A stretch of DNA of 47,219 bases from CAZXPG01 sp964643145 (lineage in GTDB: Bacteria > Pseudomonadota > Alphaproteobacteria > Rickettsiales > Arcanibacteraceae). The notes below the pieces were generated by a model. That model was not told where the DNA came from. It saw only the letters and a list, made by a program, of their open reading frames with translations, and did not search any database. The DNA lies in the NCBI GenBank assembly GCA_964643145.1, contig CAZXPG010000008.1, positions 1 to 47,219 on the forward strand. Direction: 5' to 3'. The position numbers were made by a program, and so were the translations under genes. Each line of letters starts with the position of its first letter. The first letter of the stretch is position 1. Below are positions 16,661 to 24,470 of this stretch, piece after piece.

Positions 16661-18622
16661 TTATTCCTTGTTTAACCGCCCGGCTATAAGTGCGTCCACC
16701 ACTTCCGGATTGGTGAGTGTATGGGTGTCGCCTAAATGATCAAAATTATTCTCGGCTATCTTCCTGAGTATGCGACGCATAATCTTACCAGAGCGCGTTT
16801 TGGGCAACCCAGGAGCAATATGCAGCAAGTCAGGCGTGGCAATCGGGCTGATTTTCTTACGCACCCAGGCAATAAGCTCCCTTTGCAGGGCAGCATCTGC
16901 CGCTATACCATTTTTCACTATCACAAACGCATAAATACCCTGGCCTTTAAGTGGATGAGGATAACCTACCACCGCCGCCTCTGCAACCGCACTATGGGCA
17001 ACCAATGCACTTTCTATTTCTGCTGTGCCTAAACGGTGGCCGGAAATATTGATGACATCATCGACCCGGCCGGTAATCCAGTAATAACCATCCTTGTCAC
17101 GACGGCAACCATCACCGGAAAAATAAAAGCCTTTAAAGGGAGTGAAATAGGTTTCAACAAAACGGGCATGGTCGCCATAAAGCGTGCGCATCTGCCCTGG
17201 CCAGGACTCTTTAATCACCAGATAGCCTTCCGCTTCCCCCTCCAGAATCTCGCCTTTCTCATTCACTATGGCCGGCTCCACCCCAAAAAACGGCAGGCTG
17301 GCTGAACCCGGCTTTAATTCCATTGCATACGGCAAGGCAGTAATCATATGGCCACCGGTTTCCGTCTGCCACCATGTATCGACAATCGGGCAGCGCCCAT
17401 CTCCTACCACCCGGTGATACCAACGCCAGGCTTCCGGGTTGATCGGTTCCCCCACACTGCCAAGCACACGCAAGCTGGAGCGGGACGTATTTCTGACATA
17501 GTCTTCCCCTTCACGCATCAAGGCACGGATAGCCGTAGGGGCAGTGTAGAAAATAGTGACTTTATGTTTATCCACCACCTGCCAGAAACGGGAGAAATCT
17601 GGGTAATGCGGCACGCCTTCAAACATCAAGGTAGTGGCGCCATTACACAAAGGCCCATAGACAATATAGCTATGGCCTGTCACCCAACCAATATCGGCTG
17701 TGCACCAATAGACATCCCCTTCACGGTAATCAAAGACATATTTATGAGTGAGGCTGGTATAGAGCAGATAGCCAGCACTGCTATGTAACACCCCCTTAGG
17801 CTTGCCAGTAGAGCCGGAAGTATAGAGGATAAAAAGCGGATCTTCTGCATCCATTATTTCAGGTTCGCAGGTTGTGGATGCGACCTCCATCGCCTGGTGA
17901 TAGGCAATATCACGCCCCTCCACCCAAGCACTATCGCTACCGGTACGCGCCACCACCAGCACATGCTTTACTGGGCTGTTTGAACCAAGCAAGCCGATAG
18001 CTTCATCGACATTGGCTTTAAGCGGCACCGCCTTACCACCACGCAACCCCTCATCTGCCGTAATCACTACTGCCGCACCGCTATCTTCAATCCGCCCTCT
18101 CAGTGCCTCGGCAGAGAAGCCACCAAACACGACCGAATGCACCGCACCAATACGGGCGCAGGCCAGCATGGCAAAGGCTGCTTCCGGGATCATCGGCATA
18201 TAGATAATGATCCTATCGCCTTTGCTAACCCCCAAGCCTTTTAAGACATTCGCTAGTTTGCAGACAGATTCATGTAACATGGCATAGGTGATGGCCTGGC
18301 TTTCTTCCGGGTTATCGCCTTCCCACAGTATCGCCACCTGGTGAGCGCGGGCGGGCAAATGGCGGTCTATGCAGTTAGCGCTTACATTCAGCTTGCCACC
18401 TTCAAACCATTTAATGGCTACATTATCCGTAAAACTGGCATTCTTTACGCGCGTAAACGGAGCAACCCAATCCAGGCTTTCCGCCTGTGTGCGCCAGAAA
18501 TTGTCTGGATTCGTGATGGATTCCCGGTACATAGCATGATAGGCGGCATTATCAATATGTGCCCCTTCTGTCGCTTCAGCAGGAAGGGAGAAAACCGTAT
18601 CTTCAGGAAGCAACAGATCCAT
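16661..18622 (-). CDS. acs: Acetyl-CoA synthetase
   Basis: The 653-aa AMP-forming ligase makes acetyl-CoA from acetate, ATP and CoA. Motifs are LFILYTSGSTGKPKGVLHS (P-loop-like), TWWQTETGGHMITALP, YFSGDGCRRDKDGYYWITGRVDDVINISGHRL and the C-terminal TRSGKIMRRILRKIA with the regulatory lysine. I start at 18622 (MDLLLPED), preceded by GAGGATA. A longer frame upstream would run into the SRP RNA gene. The SRP RNA gene ends only about 40 bases upstream, so acs either has a promoter in that gap or is read through from it. Confidence 0.95.
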   Translation of the reverse strand: MDLLLPEDTVFSLPAEATEGAHIDNAAYHAMYRESITNPDNFWRTQAESLDWVAPFTRVKNASFTDNVAIKWFEGGKLNVSANCIDRHLPARAHQVAILWEGDNPEESQAITYAMLHESVCKLANVLKGLGVSKGDRIIIYMPMIPEAAFAMLACARIGAVHSVVFGGFSAEALRGRIEDSGAAVVITADEGLRGGKAVPLKANVDEAIGLLGSNSPVKHVLVVARTGSDSAWVEGRDIAYHQAMEVASTTCEPEIMDAEDPLFILYTSGSTGKPKGVLHSSAGYLLYTSLTHKYVFDYREGDVYWCTADIGWVTGHSYIVYGPLCNGATTLMFEGVPHYPDFSRFWQVVDKHKVTIFYTAPTAIRALMREGEDYVRNTSRSSLRVLGSVGEPINPEAWRWYHRVVGDGRCPIVDTWWQTETGGHMITALPYAMELKPGSASLPFFGVEPAIVNEKGEILEGEAEGYLVIKESWPGQMRTLYGDHARFVETYFTPFKGFYFSGDGCRRDKDGYYWITGRVDDVINISGHRLGTAEIESALVAHSAVAEAAVVGYPHPLKGQGIYAFVIVKNGIAADAALQRELIAWVRKKISPIATPDLLHIAPGLPKTRSGKIMRRILRKIAENNFDHLGDTHTLTNPEVVDALIAGRLNKE

Positions 18623-18661
18623 ATATGTATCCTCAAATGTTGGATAAGCGCGGAAGGAGCG

Positions 18662-18756
18662 TGAGATTGGCAGGCGACCCAACATACACCCGTTACGGCT
18701 GCTTCCTCTCGGACCTGACCGGGTTGGCGGGGCTGCTGCCCGCCGCCAATCTCCCT
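18662..18756 (-). ncRNA. ffs: Small signal recognition particle RNA (4.5S type)
   Basis: Read on the minus strand, this region contains GTCAGGTCCGAGAGGAAGCAG followed by CCGTAACGG, nearly the invariant apical signature of bacterial SRP RNA (the usual form is GTCCGGAAGGAAGCAG). The ends (GAGATTGGC at 18745-18753 and GCCAATCTC at 18663-18671) pair perfectly, closing a hairpin of about 95 nt, the normal size. The RNA binds Ffh (SRP54) and targets membrane proteins to the translocon. A -10 box sits six bases before the 5' end. The apical loop differs slightly from the commonest GGAA form (see findings). Exact ends are estimated from pairing. Confidence 0.88.
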
Positions 18757-18759
18757 TTC

Positions 18760-18790
18760 AGTATATGGTACATCTGGGGAGAAGTTGCAA
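18760..18790 (-). promoter_or_regulatory. Promoter of the SRP RNA gene
   Basis: On the minus strand TTGCAA (18785-18790) and TATACT (18760-18765) are separated by 19 bases. The -10 is correctly placed for a transcript beginning at about 18755. The spacer is slightly long. Confidence 0.5.
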
Positions 18791-18828
18791 GGATTTTTTC
18801 GTGTAGGCAAGGAGAACAGCTCTGTCCT

Positions 18829-19197
18829 CTACTTCTTTCCAGCTATAAAAGGAGCAAAATTGACTGAGGTGGGCTTAGCGGCAATCGAAGGGAAGGAATG
18901 GGCAAACTGCGCACCATTGACGGCAATCACATAGCTGGTAATTTTTTCCCCGGTGGATTTCACATTAATATCACGCGTAAATACGGTGACATCGACATTG
19001 CGCTTCTTCAAAGCTTCTGTCAATTCCACCTTCACTGCGCGGTTTTTTGGGCTGCGCGGCAGAAAGCTGTAGATGGTGGCCCCATCGGCGGTCTGAAGCC
19101 ATCTGGTATTGCTGATCAGGCTGTTACGAGGGCCGCGCAGTTTCTTCTCGGGGGCAAAATCCTCATGCTCATGTGATGATGATGGTAATGGTTTCAT
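18829..19197 (-). CDS. Small basic hypothetical protein
   Basis: I do not recognise this 122-aa protein. With the start at 19197 (MKPLPSSSHEHEDF, preceded by AAAGGA) it has no signal peptide or membrane segment. It has a polar N-terminus with His/Glu, and a basic middle (KNRAVKVELTEALKKRNVDVTVFTRDINVKSTGEKI) that looks like a compact alpha/beta domain. It ends just before the SRP RNA promoter and is a single gene between ffs and map. Upstream DNA (19234-19409) is AT-rich and carries a short ACAACC/GGTTGT inverted repeat near 19236. Confidence 0.6.
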   Translation of the reverse strand: MKPLPSSSHEHEDFAPEKKLRGPRNSLISNTRWLQTADGATIYSFLPRSPKNRAVKVELTEALKKRNVDVTVFTRDINVKSTGEKITSYVIAVNGAQFAHSFPSIAAKPTSVNFAPFIAGKK

Positions 19198-19409
19198 AAT
19201 GACAATCCTTTGTGAAGAGGGGCTGGGGCGCATACAACCAGCAGGTTGTTTTTACAGAGGTCTAATATATGCGTATACGATAAAGCCCTCCCCCTATAAC
19301 ATAGAATAAAGGCTCTGTCATAAAAAAGACAGCGTTTAAGCGGATATAAACAATAAAAAATTCATAATTAACCACTGTATCAAAACAGGATGCGTATCGA
19401 GAGTGCCGG

Positions 19410-20189
19410 TTAATAGGGCGGATAGTGCCTCTCTTTAGGGGAGAGGGTGAAAATCTCATAGCCGGTTGCCGTTACCCCCAGGCTATGTTCAAACTGGGCA
19501 GAGAGGGAGCGGTCGCGGGTGGTAACCGTCCAGCCATCGGCCTGGCTTAGTCGTGTGTGGTATTTCCCCGTATTAACCATCGGTTCTATGGTGAAGAACA
19601 TGCCTTCTTTCAGTTCAACGCCCTCGCCACGGTTACCAAAATGCATGATATTGGGGGAGGTATGGAACACGCGCCCTAGCCCGTGGCCGCAATAGTCACG
19701 CACCACAGAATAATGCTGCTTCTCGACATAACTCTGAATAGCATAACCAATATCGCCGGTGGTGGCACCCGGCTTCACCTGCTCAATACCGCGCATCATG
19801 GCTTCATAGGTCACTATAATCAGGCGTTTGGCTTTGATTGAAGGCTCTCCCACAAAGAACATACGGCTGGTATCGCCATACCAGCCATCCAGAATCACCG
19901 TAACATCAATATTGATAATATCGCCATTGTGCAGTTTCTTGTTGTCAGGAATGCCATGGCATACCACATGGTTCACCGACGTGCAGATGGATTTAGGGAA
20001 CCCACGGTAGTTAAGCGGCGCAGGAATCGCACCACGCTCAATAATCATATTGTGGCAGAGATCATTCAACTCTAACGTGGTGACCCCAGGCGTGACAAAA
20101 TCAGCAATATAATCGAGCACTTCTGCGGCCAGCTTGCCCGCCTTGCGCATTCCCTCAAAATCTTCTGGTGTGTGAATCGTGATTTTCAT
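19410..20189 (-). CDS. map: Methionine aminopeptidase, type I
   Basis: The 259-aa enzyme removes the initiator methionine from new proteins and uses two metal ions. Visible features are SICTSVNHVVCHGIPD (substrate-side His), INIDVTVILDGWYGDTSRMFFVG (two metal Asp residues), CGHGLGRVFHTSPNI (metal His), FTIEPMV and SAQFEHSLGVT (metal Glu residues). There is no N-terminal zinc-finger extension, so it is the bacterial type I form. It is transcribed alone, with a 20211-20400 repeat element between it and tkt. Confidence 0.95.
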   Translation of the reverse strand: MKITIHTPEDFEGMRKAGKLAAEVLDYIADFVTPGVTTLELNDLCHNMIIERGAIPAPLNYRGFPKSICTSVNHVVCHGIPDNKKLHNGDIINIDVTVILDGWYGDTSRMFFVGEPSIKAKRLIIVTYEAMMRGIEQVKPGATTGDIGYAIQSYVEKQHYSVVRDYCGHGLGRVFHTSPNIMHFGNRGEGVELKEGMFFTIEPMVNTGKYHTRLSQADGWTVTTRDRSLSAQFEHSLGVTATGYEIFTLSPKERHYPPY

Positions 20190-20210
20190 GAAGATAACTC
20201 TCTTTTTTTT

Positions 20211-20400
20211 AGTGGTTAGAGTCTAGAGTTTAGAGTTTAGTGGGGCCTCGTGTTCGCTACGCTCACAATTATTCTTTATCACCCCCACTCCAACCCTCCC
20301 CCCTCAAGGGGGAGGGAGTGCGCCTGTCAACTGTTATAGTAGCGGAGTAGTAACTTGTGAGCAAAGCGAACACAAAATTCCACTAAACTCTAAACTCTCT
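20211..20400. repeat. Inverted-repeat element, family M copy 3 (longest)
   Basis: The left end (AGAGTTTAGTGG...GTGTTCGCTACGCTCACAA) and right end (TTGTGAGCAAAGCGAACAC...CCACTAAACTCT) are inverted copies about 40 nt long bounding a centre with a C/G-rich hairpin (CCCTCAAGGGGGAGGG). The part 20294-20373 matches 75-153 in reverse orientation. The right end runs into tkt, whose TAG stop is inside the AGAGTTTAG motif. It has no reading frame of note, so it is MITE-like. Confidence 0.75.
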
Positions 20401-22405
20401 CTAACACTTTCTCCACCACGGCTTCCGCAGTGATGCCAAATTGCTTGTATAACTCTGGTGCAGGGGCGGAGGCACCGAAGTTGCGCATCCCTACAAAAAT
20501 GCCATGTGGGCCGATATAGCGTTCCCAGCCTAGTGAAATGGCGGCTTCCACCGCCACTTTAATGCTGTTGTTACACAGGATAGACTGTTTATACTCAGAG
20601 GATTGTTCTTCAAACAGCTCCATACAGGGCACGGAAACCACGCGTGTACCGATATTCTGCGCCTGTAACTGCTTGCGCGCCTCTAAGGCCAGCTCCACTT
20701 CGGAACCAGTGGCAAACAGTGTTGCCCGTAACTCGCCTTCTGCTTCTGCTAGAATATAGGCTCCTTTGCGGCAGAGATTCTCAGGCGTATACTCTTTCCT
20801 GACCGTCGGCAGGTTCTGGCGGGTTAAGGCCAGCAGAGAGGGCGCGGTAGTTTTCTCCAGTGCTAACTGCCAGCATTCCGCGGTTTCCACACTATCTGCT
20901 GGGCGGAACACATAGAGGTTGGGAATGGCTCTCAGTGAGGCCAGATGCTCTACCGGCTGATGCGTTGGGCCATCTTCCCCAAGACCGATGGAATCATGCG
21001 TCATCACATACACCACACGCTGCTGCATTAGTGCTGAAAGCCGGATAGCCGGACGGCAATAATCGGCAAATACCAGGAAGGTGCCACCATAAGGAATCAC
21101 GCCTTTATGCAGTGCCATACCGTTCATCGCAGCCGCCATGGCATGTTCACGCACACCGTAATACATATAACGCCCGGAGAAATCGTCTGGTGTTACTGGC
21201 TGCAATGCCTTGGTCTTAGTATCATTCGACCCGGTTAAATCAGCAGAACCGCCAATAAGTTCAGGGATAACAGAAGTTAGCACTTCCAGCGTGTTGCCGG
21301 ATGATTTACGGGTGGCTTCTTTGGGCTGTGTTTCGGCCAAACGTTGTTTAAATGCAAGTACGGCTTGTTCCCAGGATGCAGGAAGCCCCCCTTCTTGCAG
21401 ACGCTCAAATTCTGCCCGTTTTGGGGAAACGGCCAGCCGTTCCTGCCAGCTGGCGAAATCAGCAGCATTTTTCTGCCCGGCTTGCCGCCAATGTGCAAGA
21501 ATATCGGCAGGAATCTCAAACGGCGCATGTGGCCAACCAAGCTGCTCACGCGCGCCAGCAATTTCCTTGGCTCCTAAGGGGCTGCCGTGGGAGGCGGATG
21601 TTCCTGCTTTAGTAGGCGCGCCTTTAGCAATAGTGGTGCGGCAGGCAATCAGCGAAGGCTTGTCGCTTGCTTTAGCGTTAAGAATGGCGGCATGGATAGC
21701 AGCAGTGTCATGCCCGTCTATGGCCTGCACATGCCAGTGGCTTGCTTTGAAGCGTTCCAGCTGGTTGTCAGATACGGTCAGGCTGGTGGGGCCATCAATG
21801 GAAATCTGGTTGTCATCAAACAATACGATCAGTTTGCCAAGGCGCAAATGCCCAGCCAGGGAAATGGCTTCATGGCTGATGCCTTCCATTAAGCAGCCAT
21901 CACCAGCAATCACATAGGTGTAGTGATCAACCAACCCCTGCCCAAAACGACTGGCTTGCAGCTTCTCGGCAATGGCCATCCCCACTGCATTAGCTAAGCC
22001 CTGCCCCAATGGGCCGGTGGTGGTTTCAATGCCAGGTAGATGACCATATTCTGGGTGTCCGGCGGTTTTTGCCCCCCACTGGCGAAAATTTTTTAACTCT
22101 TCTACGGTTGTATCTTTATAGCCAGTAAGATAGAGTAACGCATAAAGCAGCATGGAACCGTGGCCAGCGGAAAGGATAAAACGGTCACGATCAGGCCAGT
22201 TGGGGTTTTCGGGTGAGAATTTCAGGAAATCGGTAAAAAGCACGGTTGCTACATCGGCCATACCCATAGGCATCCCAGGGTGGCCGGACTGAGATTGTTC
22301 CACCGCATCCATAGCCAGCGCACGTATGCTGTTTGCCATGTCGTTATACTGGTGCATGCCTTGGGCGAGGGGGGAAGTTACAGGGGAGGCGGGAGTGATA
22401 AGCAT
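20390..22405 (-). CDS. tkt: Transketolase
   Basis: The 671-aa thiamine-diphosphate enzyme of the pentose phosphate pathway moves two-carbon units between sugars. Motifs are SGHPGMPMGMADVA, ILSAGHGSMLLYALLYLTG, the ThDP-binding GDGCLMEGISHEAISLAGHL...DDNQ, RTTIAKGAP, GGSADLTGSN, and THDSIGLGEDGPTHQPVEHL. Homology to other transketolases begins near residue 21, so the extreme N-terminus is uncertain. Met17 and Met23 are alternative starts. The stop codon falls inside repeat element M3, so the last few residues may be element-derived. Confidence 0.95.
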   Translation of the reverse strand: MLITPASPVTSPLAQGMHQYNDMANSIRALAMDAVEQSQSGHPGMPMGMADVATVLFTDFLKFSPENPNWPDRDRFILSAGHGSMLLYALLYLTGYKDTTVEELKNFRQWGAKTAGHPEYGHLPGIETTTGPLGQGLANAVGMAIAEKLQASRFGQGLVDHYTYVIAGDGCLMEGISHEAISLAGHLRLGKLIVLFDDNQISIDGPTSLTVSDNQLERFKASHWHVQAIDGHDTAAIHAAILNAKASDKPSLIACRTTIAKGAPTKAGTSASHGSPLGAKEIAGAREQLGWPHAPFEIPADILAHWRQAGQKNAADFASWQERLAVSPKRAEFERLQEGGLPASWEQAVLAFKQRLAETQPKEATRKSSGNTLEVLTSVIPELIGGSADLTGSNDTKTKALQPVTPDDFSGRYMYYGVREHAMAAAMNGMALHKGVIPYGGTFLVFADYCRPAIRLSALMQQRVVYVMTHDSIGLGEDGPTHQPVEHLASLRAIPNLYVFRPADSVETAECWQLALEKTTAPSLLALTRQNLPTVRKEYTPENLCRKGAYILAEAEGELRATLFATGSEVELALEARKQLQAQNIGTRVVSVPCMELFEEQSSEYKQSILCNNSIKVAVEAAISLGWERYIGPHGIFVGMRNFGASAPAPELYKQFGITAEAVVEKVLERV

Positions 22406-22514
22406 TATCGTTCAATCTATTAATTCAGCGGTTAGTGAGGTTAATTAGATAGGGATATAGCCTAAAACACTCTCAGATACAAATAAAAAGAACGCTTTTA
22501 ATGAAAGAGACGTT

Positions 22515-23390
22515 ATGACCATTGCATCGTTTTTTGCCGCTATTGCCCATAGTTTCTATTCCTCCGCCTTCTATCGGGAGGTGGCGGAAAGCTGGAAGGG
22601 GCTGGGTATGCGCTACCTGCTTTTCGTGCTGTTGCTTGCCTGGCTTCCCTTCACGGCAACCTTGCTAACCCGTGTGGCGCAGATTGACCCTTCCCATTAT
22701 AACGCCGATACACAAGCCTATACACAAACGGCCTCTCTAAGCCTAAACAACATATTGCATAGCATTATCAACCAGCTTCCTAGTTTTGAAGTGGCGCAGG
22801 GTGAAGTGCATTTTGAAGGGCCGCAGCCCTATAATATTATAGACCCTGCCACCAGCAAGCTGTTGATGGTAATTGACACTACAGGCACCATCAACTCTCT
22901 GCAAGGCACCGATGCCTATATTCTGATTACCGATCGTGAGATTTACGTGCGTTCTGGCACTATTGGCGAGGTGCGTTATACGGTGGAAGAGCTGGTTGGG
23001 CAGGAGACTATACAGGTAACCCCACAGGCGGTTGCAGAGGGGATAGAAAATGCCAAGAACATTGCGCTCTGGACATTGCCGCTGGTATTTTTGCCGGTAA
23101 GTGTTGCTATTGCCTTTGTTTATAGCATGGTTGGTGCGCTATGCTATGCGGTCTTGGGGCTGGCTATTAGTCGCATACTGAACGTCATGCTTGATTTCAA
23201 AAGCATTTTCCGCTTAGCACTGGTCGCACGGACGCCGGTGATTTTTTTGGAAATGTTGCGGCTTCTTTCCCCACCGGTCATTCTTAAACCGTACCAAAAC
23301 ATTATTTTCTTTGGTGTGTCCATTGCATATCTTTTCTTCGCCATCAGTGCCAATCAGCGAAGCGATGAGGCGAGCGATACGAACCGATAG
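22515..23390 (+). CDS. DUF1189 family membrane protein
   Basis: The 291-aa protein has one transmembrane helix near residues 34-54, a soluble region of about 120 residues, then three or more helices in the last third (IALWTLPLVFLPVSVAIAF and on). The start MTIASFFAAIAHSFYSSAFYREVAESWKG...YLLFVLLLAWLP is characteristic of DUF1189, a family of unknown function in alphaproteobacteria and others. It is divergent from tkt. Repeat P3 lies just downstream. The family call is by pattern, and function is unknown. Confidence 0.7.
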   Translation: MTIASFFAAIAHSFYSSAFYREVAESWKGLGMRYLLFVLLLAWLPFTATLLTRVAQIDPSHYNADTQAYTQTASLSLNNILHSIINQLPSFEVAQGEVHFEGPQPYNIIDPATSKLLMVIDTTGTINSLQGTDAYILITDREIYVRSGTIGEVRYTVEELVGQETIQVTPQAVAEGIENAKNIALWTLPLVFLPVSVAIAFVYSMVGALCYAVLGLAISRILNVMLDFKSIFRLALVARTPVIFLEMLRLLSPPVILKPYQNIIFFGVSIAYLFFAISANQRSDEASDTNR

Positions 23391-23413
23391 AGCCTTATCC
23401 CTTCATATAAAAA

Positions 23414-23456
23414 AACCTCAGTTTTGGATAAGCCGCGCTTATCCAAAACTGAGGTT
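23414..23456. repeat. Palindromic element, family P copy 3 (most complete)
   Basis: A perfect 20-bp stem (AACCTCAGTTTTGGATAAGC and complement) closes a CGC loop. It matches P1 (15-54) apart from the loop and the outermost bases. It lies 24 bases after the DUF1189 stop and is followed by a short A-run. It could also end transcription, but the recurrence shows it is a mobile or multiplied unit. Confidence 0.8.
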
Positions 23457-23602
23457 AAAAAAGCCATATTTTTGTTGTTTGATGCGAATAATTAGTGTAG
23501 TTCTGTCGTTTAGTGAAGTATGGATAATTACTTCCTTATATCTGCCCTTCTGATTGCAAGCAGCATAGGTATTCTGGGCGGTTTTTGCGCGGAACCTCTG
23601 TT

Positions 23603-24427
23603 ATGCCACTTCCTATTTCTGTTTTTATCATCGCCAAAAATGAGGCCGATCGCATCCCCCAGACGATTCGGAGCGTTGCCGGATGGGCCGATGAAATTGT
23701 AGTGGTAGATAGTGGCAGCGATGATAACACCGTGCAGATTGCCACCGCTATGGGGGCGCGTGTTTATTTCAATGCCTGGAAAGGCTATGGCCCACAGAAG
23801 ATAGTTGCAGAAGGCTTATGCCACAATGACTGGCTGCTAAACCTCGATGCCGATGAGGCCGTAAGCCCAGAACTTGAGGCAGAGATTCACCAGCTATTTG
23901 CAAGGGAAGGCGGGCCTGGTTGTAATGCCTATATTCTCGCCATCAAACGCATATCCCGCTTCACCGGCAAACCCTTATTTGCAGCGGCAAGTTGCTGCCC
24001 GATACGGCTTTATAACAAGCATTATGCCCGCTTCCGGGATAGCACCGTGCATGATTCGGTAGTACCCCACAACCCAGAAGAAAAAATTGGTCGGCTAAAA
24101 GGGCTCGTGCTGCATTATTGTTTCCGTTCCTATAGCCACGCCATAGAGAAGTTAAACGCATATAGTTCTATGCAAGCAGAAGATATGTATCAAAAAGGCA
24201 GGAAACCCAGCAGCTTGCGTATCTTCATCGAGCCACTCTATGCGTTTTTCCGCGCGTATATTGTGCGGCGTTATATTTTCATGGGGAAAGAAGGGTTTAT
24301 CGAAAGCGTGATCTATGCCTTTGCCCGTACGCTTCGTCTTGCTAAAGTGCAGGAACGCTATACCGAATCAGGTTACAGGAATAATCCTGTCAAAAGCCAC
24401 GCATTCTTATTGACGGAAAAAAAATAA
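23603..24427 (+). CDS. Family 2 glycosyltransferase, WaaE/KdtX-like
   Basis: This 274-aa GT-A enzyme has ISVFIIAKNEADRIPQTIRSV, VVDSGSDDNTVQIA, YGPQKIVAEG and the acidic LLNLDADEAVSPEL motif in the order found in LPS-core glycosyltransferases of the WaaE group, which add glucose to the inner core. The C-terminal part has an amphipathic segment (FIEPLYAFFRAYIVRRYIF) suited to the membrane surface. The start at 23603 is preferred over an upstream TTG. It lies 43 bases before ilvB, with no functional link evident. The exact sugar and acceptor are unknown. Confidence 0.8.
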   Translation: MPLPISVFIIAKNEADRIPQTIRSVAGWADEIVVVDSGSDDNTVQIATAMGARVYFNAWKGYGPQKIVAEGLCHNDWLLNLDADEAVSPELEAEIHQLFAREGGPGCNAYILAIKRISRFTGKPLFAAASCCPIRLYNKHYARFRDSTVHDSVVPHNPEEKIGRLKGLVLHYCFRSYSHAIEKLNAYSSMQAEDMYQKGRKPSSLRIFIEPLYAFFRAYIVRRYIFMGKEGFIESVIYAFARTLRLAKVQERYTESGYRNNPVKSHAFLLTEKK

Positions 24428-24470
24428 CGCTTTAATCTGCCTGGTTCTTGAAAAATAGGAGATAAATACC

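Noticed and set aside
16661..18685. Longer acs frame starting at 18685
   Set aside because: It would run into the SRP RNA gene, while the ATG at 18622 has a good ribosome site.
18445..18867. Frames on both strands across the SRP RNA and the acs start
   Set aside because: They overlap the structured RNA and the beginning of acs and show no family features.
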